A stretch of DNA of 64,000 nt. Source: Sporothrix humicola. Its lineage: Eukaryota > Ascomycota > Sordariomycetes > Ophiostomatales > Ophiostomataceae. A program made the translations under genes and the position numbers. The stretch covers positions 124,001-188,000 of the forward strand of contig WNYE01000008.1 in assembly GCA_021396245.1 (NCBI GenBank), in the 5' to 3' direction. Below are positions 1-12,375 of the stretch, in pieces (the first letter of the stretch is position 1; every line of letters starts with the position of its first letter). The notes beneath the pieces were generated by a model that worked only from the letters and a program-made list of their open reading frames with translations, was not told where the DNA came from and searched no databases.

Positions 1-974
1 CGCCGACTCCGCAAGACAAATGACACACGACCAACAGACTCGTCACGTTGGAAGATACTTTGTGCAATGCAAAGAGGGGAAACGAGCAGACGAAGAGAAG
101 CAAGAGGAGGGAGGAGACAGCAGATCAGGTAACGAGCGAAGTGACCGTGGGAAAGCCCAAGCCCACCCCGGCCCTTCCAAGACCAGTCCTAGCCAAACGC
201 GGTTGGATTGGCCTCGCAAAGACACGACAGGTGGCCGGGCGGCAGGCAGGTGGCCCGGCCGCAGTTCCTGACGCGTAAATTGCAATTTGCAGCAGGAAAC
301 GCAAGACTTGGGCGGCAGTTTGCGCTTTGAGCGTTTGAGAATGGGAATCTGGCATTGGTTTTCAGGCACTTTGGGAGTTTAGGCATAACATTGTGTGCCT
401 GTATATTCTGTTTGCAGGGACCAGGGAAAAAGGCTGTTCTTGGAAAGAAGCAGGAAAAGTGATGGTGGGAAAGAGCGAGTGCAAGCGTCGGCGCCGGACT
501 CTGCCAGAAAGATCGGGCGACCCGTCAAGTGGTACACACTCTCGCTTGGCTCTTAAGGTCTTGGCTCAGACCGCAAGTCTCGAAGTAGCCGGGGGAATCG
601 CATGTTGCTTGGTTTGTTGGCGACCTGTGCCTTTCCTTTTCCTCTGCAACTGCATCTCTTGTTTCCCCCTTTCTCTTTCTTTTTGGCTTCTCCTGTCCCA
701 CCGTTTCCTTGCGGGGCTGATCTTGTCTGCCTATATGTGGGCCTTTTTCGTGTATTGACCGTTCCGCGACTGCCCGTTTTCTATCAGTTTTCAAATGTCT
801 CTTGACCTCTAAAATTAGGGGCTGTTGATGAGCCTTAGTAACCGTCGAAGTGTCAAGTGTTTTGCGTGTTGATCGGGGGCTATGCGCCGAGCAAATCAGG
901 TCTTGGCTCACTGTCCTGGTTCGTTAGGGGTGTGCGTGTTCGTTTTCCCAGCGCTCCGCGCCGTGACTGACGGA

Positions 975-1004
975 GTACTTGCACGTACTTGCACGTACTT
1001 GCAC
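975..1004. repeat. 3 x 10-bp tandem repeat
   Basis: Three perfect head-to-tail copies of GTACTTGCAC lie in noncoding DNA. The unit begins with the palindrome GTAC. No gene is assigned nearby, and a function is not evident. Confidence 0.9.
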
Positions 1005-1855
1005 ACGTAAGATGCCTTGCCTTGCTTCGGAGTGAGATCATCCATCACAAGTCGTCCGGGATCTGACTGCGTTTTGGAATCGTCGACATCCGTGTATTCT
1101 TGCTCCTTTGCCCAACGCTCCTTCTTGCTTCTGCCTCCTATGTTTGTGCTCTTTCCTTTTCTTTCGTACTGCTCTTTCTTGAATCGGCAGTTGCCATAGC
1201 GCATCACGGCGTCGAAAGAGAAGGCATGTGAAAGTGACCGGTTGCGGTCAGGCTTTTTTCACAAGAATGAAAAGGGTAAGGAAAGAGGGTCATGGCTTGT
1301 CGTCTTGCCCTCGTGTCCTTTTGCGGCTTGTCTCCTTTTCTCTTTGAGCTCTTCTTTTTCCCACCATCTCCCCAAGGCCGACCGGGACGCGCATCTGGCT
1401 TGCTGGTGCCCCACTTTTGGTTCCGTGCCCCAAGCCCAGTTCCCAAAGGATGGCGCCCGTGTTTTCTCATGTCTCGCCTAGCTCTCTGTGTGTCCTTCCG
1501 TATCCCTCTCCGCTCTTTCCAAACTTGTATTTCTCTCTTTGCTCGTTCCTTCCTGTCCTGATGATTTTGAGGATGATGGCAAGAGCGAAGGAAAGAACCC
1601 GATGCAAAAGGAAAGAGCGAAGGGCATCCGTAAATTTCAGCCATCCGCACAAAATATTACTGTGCATGCCCACTCGGAATCTGATGGCAATTGATTACTT
1701 TTACGAAGTAGACTGTGACATCAACGACGTGAGATACTTCCGGAGCAGCCCACCCCCTTCACCCCGGTCAAACGACTTGTCAAACCGCCACACTCATCAA
1801 ACCGATAAATTATCAAACCACCCGGTGCCGAAAGACGGAACACAAGCGAACGAGC

Positions 1856-1917
1856 ATGAAAGAGAAGAGAGAAAGAAAGGGGAACAAAAGGGGGGGAAAG
1901 GGAAGAGGAAAAAAAAG
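1856..1917. repeat. Purine-rich tract
   Basis: About 60 nt made almost only of G and A on the + strand, including runs of seven G and eight A. It is low-complexity noncoding DNA of a kind able to form triplex structures. There is no other evidence of function. Confidence 0.8.
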
Positions 1918-4900
1918 CACAAACTGATGGCCACCACCACCACTACTACAAGTTGCAACTGAAGCACAATTGGCTGACCCCGTCGCGCCGTGTCTCATGT
2001 TTCAGACCGCCCCCCGACGGCTCGGACGTTGGCCCCAACAAGTGTCGCATGAGATTTGTTATGCACAGGACCAGGCCGGGAGCAAAGTTGGAGGAGGAAT
2101 CAGGATCTGGAGAAGCTGAAGCCCGAAGAGAACGATGTGCTTGTGAACGGGCTCGCCGGTGCAGGCTCTAGTCTTGATCTCTTGATGCACTTTCTCCTCT
2201 GTTCGTGTCTTTTCCATTTCCTTGTCTCGCTAAAATGTTTCCTATCATTTTTTGTTGCGAACGTTGCATTTTCGCACCGCATTTTGCCAAGTGGCATTTC
2301 GGCTGCTCTCAGTATCTTTTGCTTCTGACGATGCCGCCCTTCGGCCCTGTTGGATCAGCCGCAGCTCGCCAACAGGCCAACCCCAGGCCGTCCAAGGCGC
2401 GCTGCAAGCGTCATATTGGCTTCATCGGCCGGGCTTGTGCATCCACCTTCTTGTCCTCCCTTCCCTCTGGCTCGTCCTACTGGCTTCTCTTTGTCTTTCC
2501 TTCTTTTCGCCTCTCTTTTCTCTTTTGTCCCTCCGTGTTTGCGTCCACACCGCCGGCTAAATCGCAGCAGCCAAGACCAGCCTACGGAGGCACATCAGTT
2601 CAGTTGGACGGTCGGCATGTCTCGCTGCCTCTCCATTTTCAGTGGTAGATGAGCAGCATCACAAGGAGATGACTGCGACACGGCTTGTTTTCCGTCGATC
2701 CCTGAGGTATGGCTACCACTCTTGTATTGTCCTTTACTCGCAATCGCCGCCTTATCCAGAGCTCGGCATACGTCGACCTCTTTCCGTGTCTTTTACTGTG
2801 CTGTTATTTTATTTTATTTTGGTGCGTCTTCTGTTTCTCGTGTCCGGGGGTTATTAATCTGCAGAGCACCGTCAGAGTGGCAATTCCGGCTGATGCCGCC
2901 CCATTTCTCTCGGCATGGCGCGTCGCAATTTACGCGCACGACGCACGACGGAGCAAGGCGGACAGGCCCATTTTCCCACCAAAAATACATGGAGGATTTG
3001 TCGCACCCCGACACCCAACAGGAGAAAAAAAGAGAAGGGCAACAAGAAGCAAAAAGATGCGCTCAGAGGCGTTTTGTTTGTGGACCGAGCGGTCTATCAC
3101 CATTACGAGAACGAGGACAATTATGCCAGCAGGTTATGTTCATTGCGACACGACACTGGGTATATTTTCGCGGTGTCTGGAATAACAGCCTGTAATTTAC
3201 GGCATACGAATGACGGACCGTTTTGCACTTTTTATCGGCTGGTCTGCGTTTGATACTGGGACTGGCTGGTGGAAAGTGTGTCAAGACCCATCTGCCGAGT
3301 CGGCCCTCGGAGATCAGGCAAGTGCCAAAAAGGCTCGGCGTCATTGATTTGTGTGTTTAGGCCGCGGTTTTTGGGAAATGCTTGTAGAGTCTGATCGGTT
3401 TCTGCGACACTCATCGAAGAAAAAGAAGCCACATACGACGGTATTTCTCAAAAATATTGGGACGAGTTTTATTTCATTTATTTCCTTTTTGTTTTCACCC
3501 TTTACTCTCGTGGCCTGATACTGCCCTCAGCCGGGTTCGCACGTTTACAATTCGGCAAACGAACAAAAAATTGGAGGACTCGTGCGTTTTCGTCTTGGTA
3601 TTTATTTTTCTCATTGGCGGGTCCGCTTGCCGCGCCAGTATCATCCTTCCCGGCGGTGCGAACGAGAAGAGGTGGGAGGGAAGAAAAAGCCAGTCGCTAA
3701 ACGTTAGCGGAAATGGCTCGGAGACCGTCGGAAGACGCAGTCCGAGCAAGATGTCCACACGAAAAAACGGGGCCGGGACAAATGGCAGCGAAACCGGGCG
3801 ATGATTGAGCGAGTCCGGCTGCGATCTGGGGAATAAAGCAAGCGGTATGTTCGAAAGGAAAGAATGGCACGAGAACAAAAAATACAGGACAGCAGGTCAA
3901 GATAAACAACGACGCATATATCGATACAAACGCAAGTGCGTTTGGTGCCACGGTGTTTATCTGGCCGTTTCTTACCTCTCCGGCAGTGCCGGTTTGTTGG
4001 TGGATTGCATGCGCCCGCACATCCCGAAGAGTCCGAGGCTTACCTGCGGAGTTTACGCATGCCGTAAGCCGGCCAAGGCAGTCATCTGGGAGGTCGTTCG
4101 CAGAGGTCGTTCGCACCCCAGAAAGGATGCCCATGATATCCCGACAAGATTGAAAGCAACTGTCTTTAAGAAATACTGGGTGGCAGCCAAGTCAGGCTCA
4201 GCACACTGGTGCTTTTGGCTCACCGGGCCGCCCGGCTCTGGCCGTCGTGCCGCGCTTCAAACATAGTTGTTTGAGGTGGCTCAAGACAGGCCTAGAAATA
4301 CCGAGTCACAGAAACCGCGGCCGGGTGTCGATGCAGCTGCTCGATCACCGCACTCTTACCAGGCGAGGCGTGTAACGATACGGGGCATGTATGTGGAGTG
4401 TACTCGCACCGGACAACACCGACTCTAGATGTCAGGCCATATGACGGTGGCATCGACAGCCCTCGCCTGGACCTGGCAGTCAAAGAAAGGGCGTGTTTCT
4501 TGTTTTGTCGGCTTGCACTATTCACTTGAACGGGGCCAGCTACGAACTTGGACTTGCAGGCAGTGATATCGGAGGCTGAAACTGATGAGCCACACTGTTT
4601 GTTGACCTGCGCCGGCAGGCTCCCGTTTGATATCTGCACGGTGATCCGACCTGGCTGTGCCTCGGACAACTTCTGCGTCTTGCATCACCCTGCATAGCCC
4701 AGAAAGCATATTTTTCTCGATTTTTCTCTCGGTTTCATATACGCACGTCGCGGCGCGTGTTGGGTTGTCGGCCTCGAACCGCCTCCAGTGGCACTGGACA
4801 CAGGACAGCATATGTCATCGTGCGCATGTTTTCTGTTCGGCTGGTTTTTGCTCTCGACGGACGGCCTGGGCAAGTGCTCGGAAGAAGACGGAGGATCGAG

Positions 4901-7900
4901 ACAGAGACTGGACGTCGACAGGAGAGTCTGGAGGACGCTGGCTAACTGGATACGCTCTGTCACCTTCACATGCGAATCTCTGAAGTCTCTTTGATTGAGT
5001 TCAAGGACAGATGGGAAGGCATGAAAGGGGCCATTAGAACGGCGGCCCGTGGCAGTGTCGGCCGGCGGCGGAATCACTTTGACGTGGCTCGATCGAGGAA
5101 ATGTCACCGCTGCCGCTTTTGTACTTTCTCGTTGACTAGTTTTTCTCAATTATCTCGTTCTTCTAGTTTTTGTGGCCATCGTTTCTTTGCCGAATGCGCG
5201 TTCTGTATCCTTTCCGTACGTCCTGGACGGTTAACCGAGGATGTCTGGCTCAGCTTTGGATGTGGTCCTTGCGTATGGGTTGATCTGGCTCGCTGACCCT
5301 CTCGATTGAGAAATATGAAGCATCGGACGTCGTGGTCTGCTTGTCAGATGTTGAAAATCGTGGGATGACCGTACGAGCGGCCGCAATAATGATGACCAGG
5401 TTTGCGACCCGGAAAGGGACACGAGGCGTGTGGTTATGAAGTATCGCATGCGTCAGGCGGTAAGGCAGCCATCAAGTGATGTACTGCGACCGATGTGCCC
5501 TTTCTCGGATGCCAATGCTTGTTCCCTAACGAGGCCTGCCAAGATTGTGTTTCGTCAGTGTCAATGCATCATTCCATCCTCACAAATTGAGAAGGGGAGA
5601 AGGGGATCTGGGCCATGGAAATAGTGTATGGTCGATTCTGTAAATTGGTCTTGTTGACTGGATGGAAGTGCTTTCCGTTTAAACCTGGACAAGACAGGAG
5701 CAAAAAATAAAATAAAAAGAGAGGCAGCCTTGTTTCCCGAAGCCTCGAGCGGCCGTGTCTGTTTCGGCCGGCGTTGTGGAGTGGCCGGAGTCATTTTTGC
5801 CGAATTTGCCGGAGGTCAAGGTTGGCTGTTGGATCGAAATGTGCCGAATTTGCCGACCAGCCTTGCCAACACCGGGGCAGAAATAGCAGCGACATCGCCA
5901 AGACGAAAAGAAAAGAAGATGATGCCTAAACGAGGTTGGTATAAAAAGAAAGTAACAATATTGACGAGGGTTCTTGTTTGCTCAAAAAGAAAAGTACGCG
6001 GTCCTTTTTCGTGTCTTTTCCTAGACTGCCTGTCCAGGACACCTGCGAGACATATTTGTCTTTTCGAGGACCAGGGACAGACCGAATGTCACCCTAGAAT
6101 GGCGCACACGTCTCGGGGTGCCCGTCTGCCAGTCCTTTTTTGCCCGGTGCCGGAAAGCAACCGTACCATTGTCACCCGGGCCTCGCTTGGGAACAGATCA
6201 GCACCTCCAATATGTCCCAATCTGGGGTTGGTGGCCGTGACGGGTTGGATGTTGTCATTTGGGGTATGGTGTAGGTTGTTACGAGTCTGGGGATTGATTG
6301 AGATGTCTGCTCCGTTGGTTATTATTATGAGCCTTTTTTCTTTCTTTCTTTCACTTTCTGTCCTGGGTGATGGCTGACGACAAGCAGCTTGGCATCTCAC
6401 ATCTGTGGCTATCGTCATGTTCATCTTTACGAGGACGTTGGTGAGAACATCAGAGATCTGCATGCAGCCAAGCAGTCTCAGACAAAGCAAACGGCAGCCA
6501 AGTCCCCGATATCTTGATGGCGATTGAAGGATGGATGGACTTGGCCGCATTGGCACATCTTGTTTGTTTCTTTCTTTCCAAGTTATCTCTCCGCATTTTC
6601 AACATCTAAATTCCCGTGGTTCCCCGTATGTCGTGTAGGATTCGCGATCTTACGAAAATATCCAGGAAAGACGAGTAGATGCGCTCCAAGATCCTCCTCA
6701 AGGAATATTAAACCAGATACTCGTTATTCATGCCCAAAAGGCCTGCATCTCGTGGATTGCCTTTTCGCTACGGACATCCCCGTGGCCGCTAGGGAAATGG
6801 TGAGATCCTTAAACAGACTGTACATACGCAGGTAAAGCAAGTATGGTGCATGTGTGCGGCATTGTACTTGTCGGTATGAGAGACGGGAGAGGAAAGAGCT
6901 CCAAGAAACACAGAAACACAGTAAAGGAAACATGGGGCCATGGGTACATTGGGGAAGCATGATGACCTGCCTGAAGCGTTCTAGCATGGTGGTCCAGAGT
7001 GGGTTTTGGAGGAGCGATTTGCGTCTTAGTCAAAAAGACCTGGGGTCAGGGAAGAGCTGTTCCTATTGACGAGCTTGAATTTTAATTTGAATTTCAGTTT
7101 AGATTTAAACTTGAGAATGAGAATGTGAATTTCCTCCAACGGGAGGGACTGAATTTCTAGTCTGACGGGGCACGTCTGTTGAAAATAGCTTCTTTATGAC
7201 CGTTTTCAGGGCAAAACTCCGGCGGGCGGCACTACACTAACAATGTGCTGCCCTACGACTTGGCGAACAGAAGGCGAGGCGCTTGCATCCCCGCCGGCGG
7301 CGCTCGGTAGAATTGCGGGGATGGTTCTAGCCTGCAAGGCGCCAGGACTTACCATAAAAAGCATAAAAAGGGGATGAAAACAGAAAAGAGGAAGACAAGG
7401 AGAAAAAGGACGGCAGTTGCAGTGCGCTCGCCCACTGTGGATCTTAGTGCGATCGACCTATTCTTCGTCTTCTTTTTCTCTCTGGTGACCGCTCCGTGCC
7501 CCTAAAACACACCAGAATTCACGGCCGAGAAGCAGAGACGAAACTTGGCGGCAGCATCCTTTTAGGGCAATTATCTACTTGCCTCACTGCCAAGTAGCCC
7601 TTTTGCATCTCAATATTCACGTTTGATGTGGGATGTCCAAGATTTGATATTCTCCTTTTTTTGCGAGGTTTCCTGGACCAGACACGCAATCACATCTCTT
7701 GTCCTGTCTTTGCTTCCGTCTTGGCCACTGTAGGCACTTGGCAAAGTAAGACTGCGCGTAGTAGCCGTCGACAAATCCTCCGTAGTTACTGAGGCCAAGC
7801 CAGAAACGTGCACAGTCATACGGGAAGCAAAGGCTTATACATAATTGCCGCCCTTGGCTCTTGCGAAGTCTGTCTGTTTTTATGGAGGAGCCTCGTTATG

Positions 7901-8906
7901 GAGAAATCTCGGAGTACGACGTACGATGCAAGACTAGACATGGTATGTTGAGATGCGGCGCTATTTTTCGGCCTCGACTCACCGAGAGAGAAAAGGAACA
8001 TGGGGCTTTCTCTTTTTTACTTTTCAAAAAGAAGAAGAAAAGAAACACAATAATCAACCCAGTGGTTGGTTAAACATTGTTCCAAAGAACCCCATCGATG
8101 AACCTTCCATGCATCATCTGTTCGTCTGCAGCATCTTCAGCAAATGCGTTTGCGTGGTTTTCAGATCCTTGCGTAACCTTATGTGGCGAGACCTTTCTAT
8201 CCTCGGTCCAGCCCCATCGTGGAACTGTGACAAGGCTGTCCAGCTTCCCTTCCTCCATAAACATGACATTCTCTGACGATGTTTAAACGACGAAATGAGA
8301 GAAGAAAAATCATGCCAAATAGACTCAGAATAAAGGGTTGCATTGTGCTTCGTAAGACCTTCTTCTTTCTCTCTTGAGTGCACCTTTACACCTTTTCTCC
8401 GCTTTCCCGCGGACGCCCTGTGACGCAGATTTCATGGCCCGTCCACGTTTTCTGTCGCATTTCAACGGGACCGAGTCTCACAGGAAACACAACATAACAT
8501 CTTAGCCACCAACTTTATTATTCTCTCCACAAGAACGCCTCTCCCGCCGTCACACAGTCATCGTCTACGTACACCCCGGACAGTCGAGCTAGACAAAGTA
8601 CCAATCAATCGTATGTTTGATAAAAGCTCCAGCTTCCTGGGGACAAGAGCTCTTTCTCGGGGGCGTTGGTCGTGACCCCAGACCCAGGACACAGTACTTT
8701 CGACAGGTAGATTCGGCAAAACTCTAATTGCCGGCAGGCAGTCCATCTCTGAAGAGCACGGACTACTACGCCCAGAATAACACATACTTCTACGGCGTGA
8801 TAAAAGAGACGACAAAATGACAAAGAAAGTCTGAAAAGAGAAGGATATCAAATTCAAGACAGAAGAAAATAAAATAAAAAAGACCCAGCCAAGACATGAA
8901 AAATAC

Positions 8907-8939
8907 CTGCGATGCAACTGCGATGCAACTGCGATGCAA
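8907..8939. repeat. 3 x 11-bp tandem repeat
   Basis: Three perfect head-to-tail copies of CTGCGATGCAA in noncoding DNA. The 11-bp period is close to one helical turn, so any bound protein would meet each copy on the same face. That is an inference only. Confidence 0.9.
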
Positions 8940-9409
8940 GTGGCCGAAAGAGGAGGGATCATGTTCCCTGTCAAGTCCATCGATACAGACTCGACAGATT
9001 CTCCAGAAGCGACCATTGCTCCGCGTTCTCCATATGTTTGGCTCTTTTTGAGATAAAATTTGGGGGCGGGGGAGAAGAAAAGAACAGAGGGCATCAGATG
9101 ATCCTTGTCACTAAAAAAGACTGGAGTCTGGAGTCTGGGGCCACGGACATGTTATGTTGATGGGAGGCGTTATGTTTACGAAATCAAAGCTGGCAGCAAA
9201 GCCACATGTTGAGGCGCATGATGAAAACCCAAAGAATATTGTTTATGCCCACAACGTATGCTATCTCTTCAAGGTAAATTCATATTCACCCTCAGAGAGT
9301 ACCTATGAAGCCGGATGTTCTATCTCCACCCTAGAAAGACATTGATGCAAAATGACCTCGACGCGAGATAGACTTGTTTCTCGTTTTGTCAAGGATCGTC
9401 GCCCGTTTC

Positions 9410-9830
9410 CTGGTTGGGTGCACCTTTTTTTTCTTTTATTCTTCGATCGTGTGTCCGTTGGTCCCACTCTGAAGAGACCCGTCCCATTTCCATTCCCACA
9501 TGCCGCGCCGGTTTTTGGAGAGTCTTGTTTCTTTTTTTTCTTTTCTTTCTTTGGCGCCCGTGCGATGTTGTTTGCCCTTTGGGATCATCGCATCCTCGTG
9601 TCGTTTTTGGACACTACCTCACCACCACGGGTGCACACACCACAAAACCACAGAGAACCACTCACTCTCCTCCTCACACTCTCCCCACATCCCTGCCCAC
9701 CTCTTTTCTCTCCTCCTCCTCCTCCGCTCTTCCCCTTTACCCCGCCGTGTTATTTTCTTACCTCCGCAGGCCTTTCTTTCTCGCGTCGCTCGTGTCTCTT
9801 CGTATCTGTCTCTGCTCCGTGACTGGCGGT
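9410..9830 (+). promoter_or_regulatory. Pyrimidine-rich block upstream of JEN1-like gene
   Basis: The + strand is strongly C/T-rich, with T8 and T9 runs and a CCTCCTCCTCCTCC tract. A second pyrimidine-rich block follows at about 10230-10400. Such tracts are common in promoters and 5' leaders of expressed filamentous-fungal genes. The open frames across it are composition artefacts rich in Ser, Phe, Leu and Pro. Confidence 0.4.
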
Positions 9831-10776
9831 GGATGAGACCTTTTTTCTGCGTCTCTCTGTTTCTCTTAAAAATAAAAGTTGGTAAGACGTGTGACTGCAG
9901 GCCAAGCCAAGCCCTTCCCGGTCATCGTCGTCGTATCTATGCAGGAAAATGACTGCATGATGTACCGGCAAGTGAACCATGAGCCACCGAATAATAATCA
10001 AGAAATAAGAATGGTCGAAACAAAACGACCGAATAAAAAAGACCCCGGCAGGAAACAGAACAGGCGAAAAGTCAAAAAGTCGAATAGTCGAAAGGCGCCC
10101 CATCTATCCCGCTGGAGACCTACCGACGATCGCTCTTTACCTGGACAGCTCTTTTCTGCGCGCATATCTTTCTATCGCTCTCCGTTCCTCTTCATAAATA
10201 AAGAGACAGCTGCACCCCCATTCTTGAGCTCCGATCGTCCTGTTCCCCTCCTTTCTATTTTCTGCTTTTCTTCTTTTCCTTTTATTTTTCTCTTTCCTTA
10301 TCTCGTCATTCTCCTGAGAGATAAGAAGATTTCACTCTGAGGATCTTCATCATCGTCGTTTTCTCTTCTTCTCATTTCTTTTTCTTCGTCTCCTTCATGT
10401 GTTGTTGACTTTTCTCACAACAGCCACCATCCAACTTTATGCTTGGAAAAAGCTTGGCTGCTACTGCACGCACTGTTTCGACTCGCCGTCGTTGACGTCA
10501 AGCTTTTGCAGTGCCGTGGCAAAACATTGGCACCAACCACTTACACCCAAACTGGCCTAGGCGAAAAGCCAACAAAACAAGCGACAGTTGCCAAAACAGG
10601 AATTTCCTGGCCTGCGGAGGTACACTTACAAGTGCTCTCGACAGTACTTGAACGGCTTCATTCACGAATCGTGAAACCGGAACTTTCGCTTTTCATCACA
10701 ACTTTTCATCCTCACCTCCTGCGATTACACCCTACGATTTTTACGACTGCCAACTCCCCACCAAAAAAACTTCACC

Positions 10777-12375
10777 ATGGCCGAAGTCGACAAGACTGGC
10801 GGCGCCGTGCAGGCCGAGTTCACCGACTTGCCGCCGCACCATGGCATGTCCGCGGGCCAGTACATCAAGACGCGCTTCTCAACGCTCAAGCCCGCCCACG
10901 GCACCGCCCCGAACCCTTTCCGCATCATCGCCTCGCTCAACCGCAGACAGTGGGCGTTTTTCGCCGTCGCCTTTTTCGCCTGGTCCTGGGACGCTTTTGA
11001 CTTCTTCACCGTGTCGCTCACCGTCGGCGACCTCGCAGAGACCTTTGGCAAGACCAACACCCAGATTACCTGGGGCATCACCCTCGTGCTCATGTTCCGG
11101 TCCGTCGGCTCCATCATCTTTGGTATCGCCGCCGATCGCTACGGCCGCAAGTGGCCGTTTGTCGTCAACAACATCCTGTTCATCGTGCTCGAGCTCGGCA
11201 CTGGCTTCTGCCAGACCTACAAGCAGTTCCTGGCCTGCCGCGCCCTCTTTGGTGTCGCCATGGGCGGTCTGTACGGCAACGCCGCGGCCACTGCTCTCGA
11301 GGATCTGCCTGAGGAGGCCCGTGGTCTGATGAGTGGCATCCTGCAGCAAGGATACGCTTTCGGCTACCTGCTGGCCACCGCCTTTGCTCGTGGTCTCGTC
11401 AACACCACGTCGCACGGCTGGCGCCCGCTGTTCTGGTTTGGTGCCGGCCCGCCCGTCCTCATCATTGCTTTCCGCCTGATGCTGCCCGAGACCAACACCT
11501 ACCAGGAGCACGACGCTGTCCGCAAGGCCGCCCGCGTCCACGGCGACACCGCCCCTCCCAGCGCCACCACCACGTTCCTGCGCGAGGGTAAGGTCGCCTT
11601 GCGCCGCCACTGGAAGCTCCTCACGTACATGGTGCTGCTCATGGCCGGCTTCAACTTCATGTCGCACGGCTCCCAGGACCTGTACCCGACCATGCTTTCC
11701 AACCAGTTCAAGTTCTCCGCCAACGCCGTCACCGTCACCCAGGTCGTCGCCAACCTCGGCGCCATGCTCGGCGGTACCATGGTCGGCTATGCCTCGCAGA
11801 TCTTTGGTCGCCGTATCAGCATCATCGTCATGTGCGTCATTGGTGGTGCCCTGCTGTACCCATACACCTTTGTCACCACCAAGGCCGTCATTGCTGCTGC
11901 CTTCTTCCAGCAGTTCTGCGTCCAGGGCGCCTGGGGTGTGATCCCCATCCACCTGATGGAGCTTAGTCCCGGTGCCTTCCGCACCTTTGTCGTCGGTACC
12001 GCCTACCAGCTCGGTAACCTTGTGTCGTCCGCATCGTCGACCATCGAAAGCACCATTGGCGAGCGCTTCCCGCTGCCGCCTCTGGAGAACGGCACCAAGC
12101 GCTACGAGTACGGCAAGGTCATCTGCATCTTCATGGGCTGCGTGTACGCCTATGTCATTATCCTGACCTTGATCGGCCCCGAGCATCTGAGCCGCAAGTT
12201 TGATGTTGCCCACGATGCTGATCTCCGTGCCGTTGCTGGCGACGAGACCATTGTCGAGGCCGTGCACCGCCGCGAGCGCATGGGCATGGGCCTCAGCGAT
12301 GAGGATTTGGAGGATGCCGCCGCTGTCCGCCAGGCCGAGGAGCGCGAGAAGGCCACCACCACTCGCCATGCTTAA
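10777..12375 (+). CDS. JEN1: JEN1-type monocarboxylate/H+ symporter (MFS)
   Basis: A 532-aa plasma-membrane permease, intronless, starting in a good context (caccATGG). It carries the Jen-family signature N-x-x-S-H-x-S-Q-D-x-x-x-T at residues 293-305, placed at the start of the second half as in characterised Jen proteins. The MFS loop 2-3 motif is at about 119-125 (ADRYGRK), and the hydrophobic segments fit twelve membrane helices. The N- and C-terminal tails are hydrophilic and the last 50 residues are charged. Known Jen1/Jen2 proteins import lactate, pyruvate, acetate or dicarboxylates with protons and are glucose-repressed in yeasts. Which of these it carries cannot be read from the sequence. 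No gene lies within 10 kb upstream, so the pyrimidine-rich DNA before it is the likely promoter and leader. Confidence 0.9.
   Translation: MAEVDKTGGAVQAEFTDLPPHHGMSAGQYIKTRFSTLKPAHGTAPNPFRIIASLNRRQWAFFAVAFFAWSWDAFDFFTVSLTVGDLAETFGKTNTQITWGITLVLMFRSVGSIIFGIAADRYGRKWPFVVNNILFIVLELGTGFCQTYKQFLACRALFGVAMGGLYGNAAATALEDLPEEARGLMSGILQQGYAFGYLLATAFARGLVNTTSHGWRPLFWFGAGPPVLIIAFRLMLPETNTYQEHDAVRKAARVHGDTAPPSATTTFLREGKVALRRHWKLLTYMVLLMAGFNFMSHGSQDLYPTMLSNQFKFSANAVTVTQVVANLGAMLGGTMVGYASQIFGRRISIIVMCVIGGALLYPYTFVTTKAVIAAAFFQQFCVQGAWGVIPIHLMELSPGAFRTFVVGTAYQLGNLVSSASSTIESTIGERFPLPPLENGTKRYEYGKVICIFMGCVYAYVIILTLIGPEHLSRKFDVAHDADLRAVAGDETIVEAVHRRERMGMGLSDEDLEDAAAVRQAEEREKATTTRHA

Larger units (their letters stand above)
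1..10776. other. Gene-poor region, 10.8 kb
   Basis: I find no supportable gene here. Open frames reach at most about 215 codons, lack recognisable domains, and their composition looks like translated CT- or AG-rich DNA. Visible content is short tandem repeats (975-1004 and 8907-8939), a purine-rich strand at about 1856-1917, an AT-rich stretch at about 7075-7130, and long pyrimidine-rich tracts at about 9410-9830 and 10230-10400. The last tract probably belongs to the leader or promoter of the JEN1-like gene. The rest could be a long regulatory region, noncoding transcripts, or genes too fragmented to see by eye. Confidence 0.55.

Noticed and set aside
4765..4790. tRNA B-box-like sequence GGTTCGAGGCC on the minus strand
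   Set aside because: The T-arm pairing is imperfect and no acceptor stem, A box or anticodon arm is found at the proper spacing.
5730..6377. 215-codon plus-strand open frame in the gene-poor region
   Set aside because: No domain and irregular hydrophobic/basic patches; expected by chance in 10 kb.
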